DNA of 64,000 bases, taken from positions 1 through 64,000 of the forward strand of contig CAZLVL010000015.1 in assembly GCA_964563155.1 (NCBI GenBank). The letters run 5' to 3'. The notes beneath the pieces were generated by a model. That model was not told the origin of the DNA, searched no databases, and was given only the letters and a program-made list of their open reading frames with translations. The position numbers were made by a program, and so were the translations under genes. Origin of the DNA: DUPQ01 sp964563155. GTDB lineage: Bacteria > Bacillota > Clostridia > DUPQ01. Shown piece by piece: positions 36,404 to 46,180 of the stretch (position 1 is its first letter; the number at the start of each line of letters is the position of its first letter).

Positions 36404-38077
36404 TTAATCAAAGGATAATATTGGGTTATCAAGTTTTTCCACATCATAATTATTGGTTTCAAAAATTCCAGGAATTCCTGTATCATGATAATAATAATTA
36501 CAGGCTACTCTTTCAATTTTATTATTTCTTACAGTAAATCCAGCGCTACCTTCATCTAGGTAAATACCACCTGGAAAGCCTTTTCTTTTAGAAATATAGC
36601 CCCATTTAGTAGTTACACCTATTAGATAAGATTTTTTAACATAAATCTTTTCAATTGGTTCTTCTTTTGATTCTCCATTATCGTGAATATAGTTATCTTC
36701 AATGATAGAACCATCTTGATTGGATAAGGTATAGATTCCTGCTCCATCATGCATTTTTGTCATAACATGGTGGATTTCATTTCCCTTAATATGATTATTC
36801 TTTAAAATTGAAGGCTCTTTATAATGGACCTTTAAGTCTGCATGATAAGTAAGATTGCCTGCTGGATCAATACTAGCCCATCCCCAGCCAACAGATATAC
36901 CTGTATAAGCTATGTTATAAATTAAATTATTAAATATCTTTATTGAATTTACATAGCCCGCTAACACTCCACATGCTCCATTATGAATTAATCCAATATC
37001 AAATATTTCATTGTTTTCAATTAAGGTATTAAAGTTGATTTCTTTTTCATCCTCTGGATGAGCATCATTATCTTCAAAATGACCTACAATAATACCACCT
37101 CCAGCAATACTGTGAATGGTAGACTTCTTTATTGAATTGTTTTTACAACCTCTTGCAAGATGAATAGCTGTAGCTCCAAGATTAGAAAACTCACAGTTCT
37201 CAAAACTTATATCTTTTGAGTACTCTACAGATACTGAAGCTTTTGGAATATTAAATCTATCTTCTTTAGTAGTATCTTCAAAGGTGGTAGACTGAATTTC
37301 ATTAAATCCATATCTTGAAGGATATTCCCAAGTAGTATAAGAAAATTGAATATTTTTAATTTTTACATTACTAGAGTCTTTTATACTAAGCAGCTCTTCA
37401 AGATGAGGATATAGTATTTCATAACCCTTTTCTTTTTCTTCTTTTGTGGGCAGATACTCAATCACATTTCCAGATTTATCGTGATAAAAACTACCTTCTT
37501 TAAGTTGAGATCTTAAGTTTCTTAATTCTGTTGGAGCGCCAACTGGTGTTACTTTCTTTTTTTGTAATTCTACAAATTTATCTCTAGAAGGAATTAAAAA
37601 GAGCTGGTCATCTACAATCTTAGATGAATGCCCATTACACATGCTTTGAGTCCAGCCAACATTAAATACAAATTCAATGTTTTCAGGCTTTTCCTCTTTA
37701 AGCTTGTCAATGTTTGTTAAGAATCCTTCATATATAGGGGTTCCTTCAAAATCTTCCAACAAATTATATGGTACAAAGTCTTCTCTTACACACTTATTCC
37801 AAGCTTGAACGGGTACTGTATATCCAGTAGATTTTAACCTTCTTTGTCCATTTACAAATATGCTATTGGGATATGTATCTTTTTTGAATTGCTTACTAGC
37901 TCCACTAATAACAACCTTACCCTCTCCTTCAAGGGTAATGTTATTTAGATTTTCTAGGATTATTTTTTCTTCTAACTCATATACTCCTTCTTCTAGAATA
38001 ATATGGGAGTCTTCTTTAATTTTGCCTAAGGCTTCTAATAATTGATTTGTATTTTTAACTTTGGTAAACATATGCAT
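36404..38077 (-). CDS. Right-handed parallel beta-helix protein, GH141-like, cytoplasmic
   Basis: This protein of about 557 residues is built of beta-helix coils rich in NN and IxxNxI patterns. The core order (TTWEYPSRYGFNEIQ, NCEFSNLGATAIHL, GACGVLAGYV, YTGISVGWGWAS, HDGAGIYTLSNQDG, GGIYLDEGS) resembles what I recall of GH141-type glycosidases, though GH136 and GH120 share the fold. There is no signal peptide, so it would act on imported sugars. Two ATGs, at 38077 and 38071, follow AGGAG; the first is used here. It overlaps the end of the MBL gene by 23 bp and ends the hisS-rel gene chain, in a place where I would expect hemZ-like or housekeeping genes. The enzymatic assignment is tentative. 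Confidence 0.65.
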   Translation of the reverse strand: MHMFTKVKNTNQLLEALGKIKEDSHIILEEGVYELEEKIILENLNNITLEGEGKVVISGASKQFKKDTYPNSIFVNGQRRLKSTGYTVPVQAWNKCVREDFVPYNLLEDFEGTPIYEGFLTNIDKLKEEKPENIEFVFNVGWTQSMCNGHSSKIVDDQLFLIPSRDKFVELQKKKVTPVGAPTELRNLRSQLKEGSFYHDKSGNVIEYLPTKEEKEKGYEILYPHLEELLSIKDSSNVKIKNIQFSYTTWEYPSRYGFNEIQSTTFEDTTKEDRFNIPKASVSVEYSKDISFENCEFSNLGATAIHLARGCKNNSIKKSTIHSIAGGGIIVGHFEDNDAHPEDEKEINFNTLIENNEIFDIGLIHNGACGVLAGYVNSIKIFNNLIYNIAYTGISVGWGWASIDPAGNLTYHADLKVHYKEPSILKNNHIKGNEIHHVMTKMHDGAGIYTLSNQDGSIIEDNYIHDNGESKEEPIEKIYVKKSYLIGVTTKWGYISKRKGFPGGIYLDEGSAGFTVRNNKIERVACNYYYHDTGIPGIFETNNYDVEKLDNPILSFD

Positions 38078-38675
38078 TGTGCTCCTTTTCATGTTTGATG
38101 GTGGAAGTAATACCATGTCCAGGATACACTTTAACATCTTCATTCAAGGTATACAACTTACTTTTAATAGAATCATTTAACATGTCCCAATCCCCAGTTC
38201 CTAAATCAGTTCTACCAACCGATTCATAAAACAAGGTATCGCCTGTAAAAAGACTTTGTCTAGCTAAAAGACAAATTGAACCCATAGTATGGCCTGGTGT
38301 ATGAATTACTTTAATTTGCAAATCTCCTAATTGAATTATTTCATCCTCTTTTAAAGCAAAATCAGGTTTATTAAACTTTCTTTTTAAGCCAAACAAGATT
38401 GCACCATTTTTAAATGAACTTTCATACAGCTCAAAATCATCTAAATGGCCATAAATCTTAGCCCCTGATTTTTCCTTTAATTCATCCCCATAAAATATAT
38501 GATCTACATGTCCATGGGTATATATTATCTTTTCTAATTCAGATTCTTCATCTTTTATTCTATTTAAAAGTATCTCAGCTTCTATAGCTGGGTCTATTAC
38601 TATTGATTTTTTATCATTTGTGATTATATAAGTGTTTGAAGAGAGCATTTTTGAGCTCATTTTTATAATTTTCAT
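38055..38675 (-). CDS. MBL-fold metallo-hydrolase, glyoxalase II-like
   Basis: This is a 206-residue metallo-beta-lactamase fold hydrolase of the small glyoxalase II-like group. The metal motif is THGHVDH, followed by IHTPGHTMGSICLL, LFTGDTLFYESVGRTD and the C-terminal VYPGHG. The GDTLF and GRTDL segments are typical of the YcbL/GloB-like family that follows dtd in many Clostridia. The substrate is uncertain: a thioester such as S-lactoylglutathione is unlikely in an organism without shown glutathione. It starts one base after dtd. Confidence 0.9.
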   Translation of the reverse strand: MKIIKMSSKMLSSNTYIITNDKKSIVIDPAIEAEILLNRIKDEESELEKIIYTHGHVDHIFYGDELKEKSGAKIYGHLDDFELYESSFKNGAILFGLKRKFNKPDFALKEDEIIQLGDLQIKVIHTPGHTMGSICLLARQSLFTGDTLFYESVGRTDLGTGDWDMLNDSIKSKLYTLNEDVKVYPGHGITSTIKHEKEHNAYVYQS

Positions 38676-38676
38676 C

Positions 38677-39156
38677 TTAACCTTTATTGTTCTTTTCTCT
38701 ATTTACCTTATTTATCTTACTATCAATTATTATGGTTACAGGCCCATCATTGGCTATGTCTATTAGCATGTGCTCTGCAAATACTCCAGTTTTAACATCC
38801 AAAGAATACTTATCTTCAATGTATGTAACAAAGTATTTATACAAATCTTGAGCAAGATCTAAAGAAGCCGCCTTATCAAAAGAAGGCCTATTACCCTTTT
38901 TTGTATCAGCAGCAAGGGTAAATTGGCTTACAACCTGAAGCTCACCCTTTATATCCATAAGGGATTTATTCATTTTACCCAAATCATCAGCAAAAATTCT
39001 TAAGTTGACAATTTTATCTGCCAAATATTCAGCTTCCTTTGTATCATCTTCTTTTGTAACACAAAGTAAGACCATTAGGCCTTTACCAATTTTTGATATT
39101 AATTGATTATTTACCGAAACTGAACTTTTATTAACTCTTTGTATAACTGCTATCAT
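38677..39156 (-). CDS. dtd: D-aminoacyl-tRNA deacylase
   Basis: Dtd removes D-amino acids (and glycine from tRNA-Ala) from mischarged tRNA. The 159-residue protein has the N-terminal MIAVIQRVNKSSVSV, the substrate motif SQFTLAAD with the invariant Thr and the cross-subunit Gly-cisPro motif NDGPVT. Its ATG overlaps the rel stop by one base (TAATG), so it is translationally coupled to rel, as in many Firmicutes. Confidence 0.95.
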   Translation of the reverse strand: MIAVIQRVNKSSVSVNNQLISKIGKGLMVLLCVTKEDDTKEAEYLADKIVNLRIFADDLGKMNKSLMDIKGELQVVSQFTLAADTKKGNRPSFDKAASLDLAQDLYKYFVTYIEDKYSLDVKTGVFAEHMLIDIANDGPVTIIIDSKINKVNREKNNKG

Positions 39157-41342
39157 TAAATTTTCCTCTTTTTTGAAGAACGAGAGATTTCAAAGACTTC
39201 TGAGATTCTTTTTAACTTTTTATTTAGATTTGTAAGTTCTTCTTTGTTCTTTATCATTACATGGAGTTTAATGTCTACATAGCCATCTTTGTTGATTTTA
39301 GCTTGTATTGAATTACATTGGATTTTTTGGTCAGTAATAATCTTTAAAATATCTGTAACCAAGTCAGCCCTATCATAGGATTTTAACTCTAATTGTGTCT
39401 CATATGAAGAGGTTGAATCAATATCCCAATAAACCTCAATTTCTCTTTCAGCAAATGAAGGGTCTGTTAAAACATTTATACAATCACTTCTATGTACTGT
39501 AACTCCTCTACCTCTGGTTACATAGCCTACAATATCATCTCCTGGTACTGGGTTACAGCATTTGCTAAGCTTTACTAAACAATTGGGAATATCTTTTACA
39601 ATAATACCTGAAGAGTCTCTTGTACCTCTTTGTTTGTATTCAGTTTCTACAGGAACAATCTTAATCTCTTCTTTATGATCTTTACGATATTCATCTTTAA
39701 GCTTGGAAATAATCTTATTAGAAGTTATACCACCATAACCAATGGCACAAAACATATCTTCTACTTCCAAGAAATTATATCTTTCTAAAACCTTATCGTA
39801 ATAGCTTGTTTTTAGAATATCTACAGGGTTAATACCTTGTCTCTTAATATCTTTAAGAAGTTGCTCTTTTCCCTTTTCAATATTTTCTTCTCTACGTTCT
39901 TTTCTGAAAAATTGCTTAATCTTAGACCTAGCTTGGCTTGTCTTTACAAGTTTAAGCCAGTCATTACTCGGTCCCTTTGAAGAATTACTGGTTATAATTT
40001 CCACTATATCCCCTGTTTGCAGCTTATATGTTAAAGGAACCATCTTATTATTTATCTTGGCACCTATCATTCTATTACCTACAGCTGAGTGAACATGATA
40101 GGCAAAGTCAATAGGATTAGATCCATAAGGAAGGTTAAGTACATCTCCTTTGGGTGTGAATACAAATACTTCTAAATCAAAAAGATCATTTTTAAGATTG
40201 GAGAAAAACTCATCTTCATCTTTAGTTTCTTTTTGCCATTCCATCCAAGATGAAATCCACTCTAAAGAAGAAGCTTGTTCCTCTTCATTTATGCTTTGCT
40301 TGTATTTCCAGTGGGCTGCAATACCAAATTCAGCAACCTTATGCATTTCCCAAGTTCTAATCTGAACTTCAAAGGGTTTACCTGTTTTACTAATTAAGGT
40401 AGTGTGTAAAGATTGATACATGTTCTTTTTAGGCATAGCTATATAGTCTTTAAATCTTCCAGGTATTGGTTTATAGCTATCATGGAGGATACCTAGAACA
40501 AAATAGCAATCTTTAATGTTGTTAACAATTATTCTTAGAGCAAAGATGTCATAAATTTGTTCCAAAGTTTTACTTTGAGCTACCATTTTTTTGTAAATGG
40601 AATATAAATGCTTAATTCTGCCTTCAACATTACCTTCTATTTTATTCTTATGCAAATCTTCATTTAGTTCATCTTTTAAGGCTTTTATTAAACTAAAGCG
40701 TTCTTCTTTATTGCTTTCCATTTTTTTGAACAAGTCTTCATATTCATCAGGATATAGGTGCATAAAAGCCAAGTCTTCTAATTCTGTCCTAAAAGAATAC
40801 ATCCCTAAACGATGGGCTATGGGAGCATATATTTCCATGGTCTCTTTGGATTTTTCCACTTGACTCTTTCTAGTCTTATATTCCAAAGTTCTCATGTTGT
40901 GTAATCTATCGGATAGTTTTACTATTATTACCCTAATATCCTTACTCATAGCCATAAACATATTTCTCATGTTTTCGACCTGTTGTTCTTTTTCAGTTTG
41001 TAAGGTTATGTTTGTAAGTTTACTAACTCCCTCAACTATTAAGGCAACTTCAGCACCAAACATTTCTTTAATGTCTTTAGCTGTATATTGAGTATCTTCA
41101 ATAATATCGTGCAATAGGGCTGCTGCAATGGTTTTTGAGTTCAACTCTAAAGTAGCTATAATTCTAGCAACTTCAATACAATGGACTACATAAGGCTCAC
41201 CTGAAGCCCTTCTTTGGTTTTTATGGGCTTCAAAAGCTGTTTTATAGGCCTTGTCAATTAGTTTAAAATTGCTATTAGGATTATAGCTTTTAACTTCTTC
41301 TATTAATTTTGAATAAAGTTGATCACAAATTTCCATTAGCAT
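39156..41342 (-). CDS. rel: Bifunctional (p)ppGpp synthetase/hydrolase Rel
   Basis: Rel makes and degrades (p)ppGpp in the stringent response. It has about 728 residues. The HD hydrolase domain is intact (HDIIEDT, residues 78-84). The synthetase domain has RFKDYIAMPKKNMYQSLHTT at 296 onward; the RxKD form marks a bifunctional Mn-type enzyme rather than ExDD RelA. TGS (EVFVFTPKGDVLNLPYGS), the Cys-rich/zinc-finger region (SKCCNPVPGDDIVGYV) and a C-terminal ACT domain follow. The start overlaps recJ by 20 bp; another ATG two codons later is equally possible. Confidence 0.96.
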   Translation of the reverse strand: MLMEICDQLYSKLIEEVKSYNPNSNFKLIDKAYKTAFEAHKNQRRASGEPYVVHCIEVARIIATLELNSKTIAAALLHDIIEDTQYTAKDIKEMFGAEVALIVEGVSKLTNITLQTEKEQQVENMRNMFMAMSKDIRVIIVKLSDRLHNMRTLEYKTRKSQVEKSKETMEIYAPIAHRLGMYSFRTELEDLAFMHLYPDEYEDLFKKMESNKEERFSLIKALKDELNEDLHKNKIEGNVEGRIKHLYSIYKKMVAQSKTLEQIYDIFALRIIVNNIKDCYFVLGILHDSYKPIPGRFKDYIAMPKKNMYQSLHTTLISKTGKPFEVQIRTWEMHKVAEFGIAAHWKYKQSINEEEQASSLEWISSWMEWQKETKDEDEFFSNLKNDLFDLEVFVFTPKGDVLNLPYGSNPIDFAYHVHSAVGNRMIGAKINNKMVPLTYKLQTGDIVEIITSNSSKGPSNDWLKLVKTSQARSKIKQFFRKERREENIEKGKEQLLKDIKRQGINPVDILKTSYYDKVLERYNFLEVEDMFCAIGYGGITSNKIISKLKDEYRKDHKEEIKIVPVETEYKQRGTRDSSGIIVKDIPNCLVKLSKCCNPVPGDDIVGYVTRGRGVTVHRSDCINVLTDPSFAEREIEVYWDIDSTSSYETQLELKSYDRADLVTDILKIITDQKIQCNSIQAKINKDGYVDIKLHVMIKNKEELTNLNKKLKRISEVFEISRSSKKRKI

Positions 41343-43356
41343 TAGCCTTTAAATATATTTTAGATTTATTAAGGTCTGTCTTACTATTATTAATACTTGT
41401 AACAATAATATGACTAAAATCATAATTAGTATATTTAATAATATCTAATTCTTGTAAAATATCAAGGCTTGTCAAAAATTTGTAAGGGCTACTATATGTA
41501 TTTATGTATACTTTTTCTTTTATTCTGTTTCTTAAACTAAGATAAACTTCTCCAATTTCTTCTCTTGAAATTTCTTGATTTGTAATTGAATAAGCTAGCA
41601 AATCATCAATAAATTCTATATCTTTACTAAATTTGGCAGATTTAAGCTCGCAATTTAAATACTCTTTTTTTGCTTCTCTACCATTGTTCTGTCCTCTAAT
41701 TTCATAATTTGAAATATTTAAAATAAGGTCATAGGTGCTTTCTTTAATAAATAACTTTTTGTAGGGGCCACCTTTAAAAAATATACAGTTAAAAAATGTA
41801 TTTGTAGAATTATTCTTGAAGGTTAAAAGCAGGTGTTGATTTTCCAAACTCTCAGTTTCGCCTTTTCCTAGAACTTTTAAAAAAAGAAACTCTAAATCTC
41901 TTACAAGAAAGTCCATTTTCTCATTTTTGTTTCCATAGGGTTCTAGTTCATTCATAAACCTTCCTGTATTTAGGTTAATATCCTTTTTACAAATAATAAA
42001 ATCTGGTGCATAGGTTTTTTCTTTTTTGGGTACAAAACCAATTTCTTTAGCATACTCATTTATGGCATTTGAAAAGCTCTCAATATTTTCATTAAAGACA
42101 CTAAGACCTGCAGCATATTTATGGCCACCAAAGGTATCAATTAAGTCTTTAGTATTCTCTAGGGCTTGTATTATGGAAAACTCTGTAACTGATCTACAAG
42201 AGCCATAACCTTTATCTTTTTCTTTACCGCTTTTATCTATATCTAAAAGGATACAGGGTTTATTGTACTTATCTGCTATTTGTGCAGCTACTATTCCCAA
42301 AACCCCCCTGTCCCACTTTTCATCTGCTAGAACAACAATTCTTTTTTTAGAAAAATACTCATCTTCTTCAATTTTTCTTTCTACATCCTCATAAATAGAT
42401 TTTTGTAGTATTTTTCTTTCTTCATTTTGTTCAATTAGATATTTTGCATAATTTTTAGTTTCATTCTTGTCTTTAGATACAAGTAAAGATATTGCAGCCT
42501 GTGCATTTCTCATTCTACCAGATGCATTTATTTTAGGAACTATATTAAAAAGTAAATGAGATGATTGCACTTTTTCTAGACCTTCAGGATAGGAGACTTC
42601 AAAAAGGCTTTTAAGACCCAAATTATCAGATTTAGAAAGTATATTCATACCTAGTTTACTTATTACCCTATTTTCTCCAATTAAAGGAACTATATCTCCA
42701 ATAGTACCTATGGAGGCTAAATCTAAGTATTTAGAATAGGCTAAAGGATTGCTTGTTTTACTAGAAAGGGCTTGAATAACTTTTAGCACAATACCAGCAC
42801 CTGATAATTCTTTAAATGGATACAATTCATTGGGATTTAGAGTGCAAATTAAAGCATAGGCTGACGGTAGCTGTTCTTTTGGAAGATGATGATCTGTAAC
42901 TATTGTGTCAATTCCTATATCATTTAAAAACTCAACTTCTTCAACAGATGTGATACCACAATCTACAGTTATAAATAAATCAATTTCTTCTAATGCAAAA
43001 TAGTTTTCCAAGGTCTCCATGGATAATCCATAGCCATGAATGTTTCTTTCAGGGATAAAGTAGTCCACATTAGCATTAAGGTCTTTTAAGAAAAGATATA
43101 AAATAGCAGTGGCACTAATACCATCTGCATCATAATCACCAAAAATCATTATATTCTCATCATTTTCAATTGCTGATAAGATTCTATCTACACTTATATC
43201 CATTTGATTGAATAAAAACGGATTTATAAGGTCATCTAAATTGGGGTATAAGTATTTATCTTCATCTAATATTTCTTTTTTTCTAAGGACTTCTTTTCTC
43301 AAATCTAGCTCTCTAATATCTAAGGTTTGAGAAAGATCCCATATACTTTTAAACAT
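41323..43356 (-). CDS. recJ: Single-stranded-DNA-specific exonuclease RecJ
   Basis: RecJ degrades 5' ends of single-stranded DNA in recombination and repair. The 677-residue protein shows DYDADGISATAILY (DHH motif I), FITVDCGITS, TDHHLPKEQLP, LASIGTIGDIVPL, NIVPKINASGRMRNA and the DHHA1 part with SVTEFSIIQALENTKDLIDTFGGHKYAAGLSV in outline. A C-terminal domain of unclear role follows. Its ATG shares one base with the stop of the WG-repeat gene. Confidence 0.95.
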   Translation of the reverse strand: MFKSIWDLSQTLDIRELDLRKEVLRKKEILDEDKYLYPNLDDLINPFLFNQMDISVDRILSAIENDENIMIFGDYDADGISATAILYLFLKDLNANVDYFIPERNIHGYGLSMETLENYFALEEIDLFITVDCGITSVEEVEFLNDIGIDTIVTDHHLPKEQLPSAYALICTLNPNELYPFKELSGAGIVLKVIQALSSKTSNPLAYSKYLDLASIGTIGDIVPLIGENRVISKLGMNILSKSDNLGLKSLFEVSYPEGLEKVQSSHLLFNIVPKINASGRMRNAQAAISLLVSKDKNETKNYAKYLIEQNEERKILQKSIYEDVERKIEEDEYFSKKRIVVLADEKWDRGVLGIVAAQIADKYNKPCILLDIDKSGKEKDKGYGSCRSVTEFSIIQALENTKDLIDTFGGHKYAAGLSVFNENIESFSNAINEYAKEIGFVPKKEKTYAPDFIICKKDINLNTGRFMNELEPYGNKNEKMDFLVRDLEFLFLKVLGKGETESLENQHLLLTFKNNSTNTFFNCIFFKGGPYKKLFIKESTYDLILNISNYEIRGQNNGREAKKEYLNCELKSAKFSKDIEFIDDLLAYSITNQEISREEIGEVYLSLRNRIKEKVYINTYSSPYKFLTSLDILQELDIIKYTNYDFSHIIVTSINNSKTDLNKSKIYLKANANGNL

Positions 43357-44393
43357 TATCTATACTCAATCATTCCTACAGGTGCTACCCCATCAATAAA
43401 AGATGATGCTGCACTATAATCGTTTTTTATTACTAGATTACCCAAAGTATCTATATACATCCAACCTGAGTTTTCATAGTCATCCACCTTAACAGCTGCT
43501 AAACCTTCGCTAAATGAATATGCCATATAGTATTTTGCTCTTATTACCAGTTCATTGTCCATGTTTATATAGCCATAATATGAGTTTCTATAAGAGTCAC
43601 CGGTTAAAACTGGGCCTAAGCCATCACCAAAGGTTGAAGTATTATAATATTTTAAAGGAATTACAATCTCTCCCTTTTTGTTTATATAACCTGCATCATT
43701 TTTTTCAGGATCCATACTTAATTTTACAGAGGCTAAGCCTTGGCTAAAAAGTCCTGCATAAGAATATGTAGGTTCAATAACCACATTATCTTCCATATCT
43801 ATATAACCACAAAGTCCAGCAGTACCAGAACCAATTTGAAACTTAGCTAAGCCTTCTGAAAAAGAAGCTAAGGCCTCATACTTAGGCTCTATCACATAGT
43901 TTCCTTCTAAATCTATAAAGCCCCAAAGATTATATGTTGCATCTTTTTCTCCTGATTGAACACAGGCTAAACCTTCAGAAAAAGGTAGTGCAAATTTAAA
44001 CTTCTTATCAAAAACCACATTATTATCTTTATCTATGAAAACAAATGACCTATCTTCATCTTCACTTTTTACAAATAACTGTACAGGTGCATAACCATAA
44101 GAAAAAATGGATGCATCTTTATAAATATAATCTATAATAATATTTCCGTTTTTATCACTATAACCCCACCTATAATATTCATCTGCTCCAAGACGTACTG
44201 GATAGAGACCTTCTTTTCCAATCTTTATTCCGGTAAAGGTTGGCTCAACCAAATAATTACCTTGTGTATCAATAAGGCCATATAGTCTTACTGGAACCTT
44301 AATAATTGAACAAGAGGTAGATATAAGTAAAATTAAAGGTATTAAAACAAATAAAAGAATGTCTTTCTTAAATTTTCTCTTATTCATTATCAT
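43356..44393 (-). CDS. WG-repeat protein, probable lipoprotein
   Basis: A hydrophobic segment follows KRKFKKD and ends in STSC, a weak lipobox, so the protein is probably secreted and perhaps lipidated. The remaining 300 or so residues are about eight WG-type repeats of about 40 residues. They are recognisable from recurring phrases such as WGFIDLEGNYVIEPKY, GYIDMEDNVVIEPTY and FSEGLA. WG repeats are thought to be protein-binding scaffolds; no function is established. The start at 44393 follows AAGGAAG inside the end of aspS (14-bp overlap), and the stop overlaps recJ by one base. An embedded surface protein in a translation/stringent-response chain is unexpected. Confidence 0.8.
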   Translation of the reverse strand: MIMNKRKFKKDILLFVLIPLILLISTSCSIIKVPVRLYGLIDTQGNYLVEPTFTGIKIGKEGLYPVRLGADEYYRWGYSDKNGNIIIDYIYKDASIFSYGYAPVQLFVKSEDEDRSFVFIDKDNNVVFDKKFKFALPFSEGLACVQSGEKDATYNLWGFIDLEGNYVIEPKYEALASFSEGLAKFQIGSGTAGLCGYIDMEDNVVIEPTYSYAGLFSQGLASVKLSMDPEKNDAGYINKKGEIVIPLKYYNTSTFGDGLGPVLTGDSYRNSYYGYINMDNELVIRAKYYMAYSFSEGLAAVKVDDYENSGWMYIDTLGNLVIKNDYSAASSFIDGVAPVGMIEYR

Positions 44394-46173
44394 TGTTTTC
44401 TTCCTTTTTAATAAGTGCAATGTGTAAGTCCTCTAATTGAGCTGGATCTACTAGATTGGGAGCATCTGTAACTGGACAAATACCACTTTGTATTTTAGGA
44501 AAAGCAATAACATCTCTAATATTTTCAGTGTTTGTAATGCTCATAACCAGTCTATCTAAACCATAAGCCATTCCACCATGAGGAGGTGTTCCATACTTTA
44601 AAGCTTTTAGTAAAAATCCAAAGGATTCTTCAGCAGCTTCTTTTGTAAAACCTAAAGCTTTTAAGATTCTTTCTTGGAAATCACTGTCATGGATTCTAAT
44701 TGAACCTCCGCCCATTTCTGTTCCATTTAAAACTATGTCATAGGCTTTTGCTCTTACTCTACCAGGATCTGATTCAAGAAACTCAATATCCTCATCCATT
44801 GGTGCAGTAAAGGGGTGATGTTTAGCATAATATCGTTGATCTTCTTCATCATATTCCAATAATGGAAACTCAGTTACCCAAAGAAATTCATACTTATCTT
44901 CATCAATTAAATCTAATCTTTTGCCCATCTCAACCCTTAGGGCTCCTAGGGAATCAAAAACTACATTGTTTTTGTCTGCAATAATAAGGATTAAGTCTCC
45001 ACTTTCTCCATCTAGTCTTTCTTTTAAAAGTTCTACATGTTTTTCACTTAAAAACTTAGCAATAGAGCCACTTATACCATCTTCACCAATCTTAAACCAG
45101 GCTAGACCTTTTGCTCCATAGTCTTTTACAAAGTCGGTTAACTTGTCTATATCTTTTCTAGATAAGTTTTCAGCACCTTTTGCATTTATTCCTCTAATTG
45201 ATCCTTTACTTTCTAATGCCCCATTAAAGACTTGAAAATCTGTATCATTTAAAATATCACTTAAATCCTTAAGCTCCATGGAAAAACGCATATCAGGCTT
45301 ATCAGAGCCAAACCTATCCATGGCTTCATTATATGGCATTCTTCTAAAAGGTATTTCTATATCCAAATCTAGGGTCTTTTTAAATAAGCTTTTCAAGAAT
45401 CTTTCATTGACTTCAATAATGTCATCAATTTCTACAAAACTCATTTCCAGGTCTATTTGTGTAAACTCTGGCTGTCTGTTTGCTCTGAGGTCTTCGTCTC
45501 TAAAACACTTTACTATTTGATAATATCTATCCAAGCCAGAAATCATCAATAGTTGTTTTAATAATTGAGGTGATTGAGGTAAGGCATAAAATTTCCCTTT
45601 ATTAACCCTGCTAGGAACCAAAAAGTCTCTAGCTCCTTCTGGGGTGCTTCTTGTTAAAATAGGTGTTTCCACCTCTATAAATCCATTGTCATTAAAAAAG
45701 TTATGAACTATTGAGGTAATTTCATTTCTTTTTAAAAGATATTTTTGCTGGCTAGGTTTTCTCAAATCCAGGTATCTATATTGTAATCTTAGAAGCTCTT
45801 TAGTTGGGGTGTTTTCAGCCATATCAATAGGAGGAACATCGCTTTTTGAAAGAATCTTTAGCTCTTCACATTCAATCTCAATATCTCCAGTTGGAATATT
45901 GGGGTTTTTGTCTTCTCTTTCATTAACTCTTCCTACTACAGAAATTACATATTCATTTTTAAGCTCTAAGGCCTTGTTATATAACTCTTCATCTTTTTCT
46001 TGTCTAAAGACCAGTTGCAAAATACCGCTTCTGTCTCGAAGATCACAAAAAATTAAGCTTCCTAGATTTCTGCTACGATTTACCCAACCCATAACCTTTA
46101 TGGTTTGTCCTATATTATCCATATTGAAATCAGCACAATATCCACTTCTATTAAAACCCTTATTGCTTTGCAT
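44380..46173 (-). CDS. aspS: Aspartyl-tRNA synthetase
   Basis: AspS charges tRNA-Asp. The 597-residue class II enzyme has an N-terminal OB anticodon-binding domain (KVMGWVNRSRNLGSLIFCDLRDRSG), the motif-2 region FRDEDLRANRQPEFTQIDLEMSF, the inserted GAD domain (about 280-420) and motif 3 (GGMAYGLDRLVMSI). It starts at 46173 after TGAGGT, 7 bp after hisS. Whether it is discriminating or also charges tRNA-Asn cannot be read; no gatCAB is in the window. Confidence 0.97.
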   Translation of the reverse strand: MQSNKGFNRSGYCADFNMDNIGQTIKVMGWVNRSRNLGSLIFCDLRDRSGILQLVFRQEKDEELYNKALELKNEYVISVVGRVNEREDKNPNIPTGDIEIECEELKILSKSDVPPIDMAENTPTKELLRLQYRYLDLRKPSQQKYLLKRNEITSIVHNFFNDNGFIEVETPILTRSTPEGARDFLVPSRVNKGKFYALPQSPQLLKQLLMISGLDRYYQIVKCFRDEDLRANRQPEFTQIDLEMSFVEIDDIIEVNERFLKSLFKKTLDLDIEIPFRRMPYNEAMDRFGSDKPDMRFSMELKDLSDILNDTDFQVFNGALESKGSIRGINAKGAENLSRKDIDKLTDFVKDYGAKGLAWFKIGEDGISGSIAKFLSEKHVELLKERLDGESGDLILIIADKNNVVFDSLGALRVEMGKRLDLIDEDKYEFLWVTEFPLLEYDEEDQRYYAKHHPFTAPMDEDIEFLESDPGRVRAKAYDIVLNGTEMGGGSIRIHDSDFQERILKALGFTKEAAEESFGFLLKALKYGTPPHGGMAYGLDRLVMSITNTENIRDVIAFPKIQSGICPVTDAPNLVDPAQLEDLHIALIKKEENNDNE

Positions 46174-46180
46174 ATTTACC

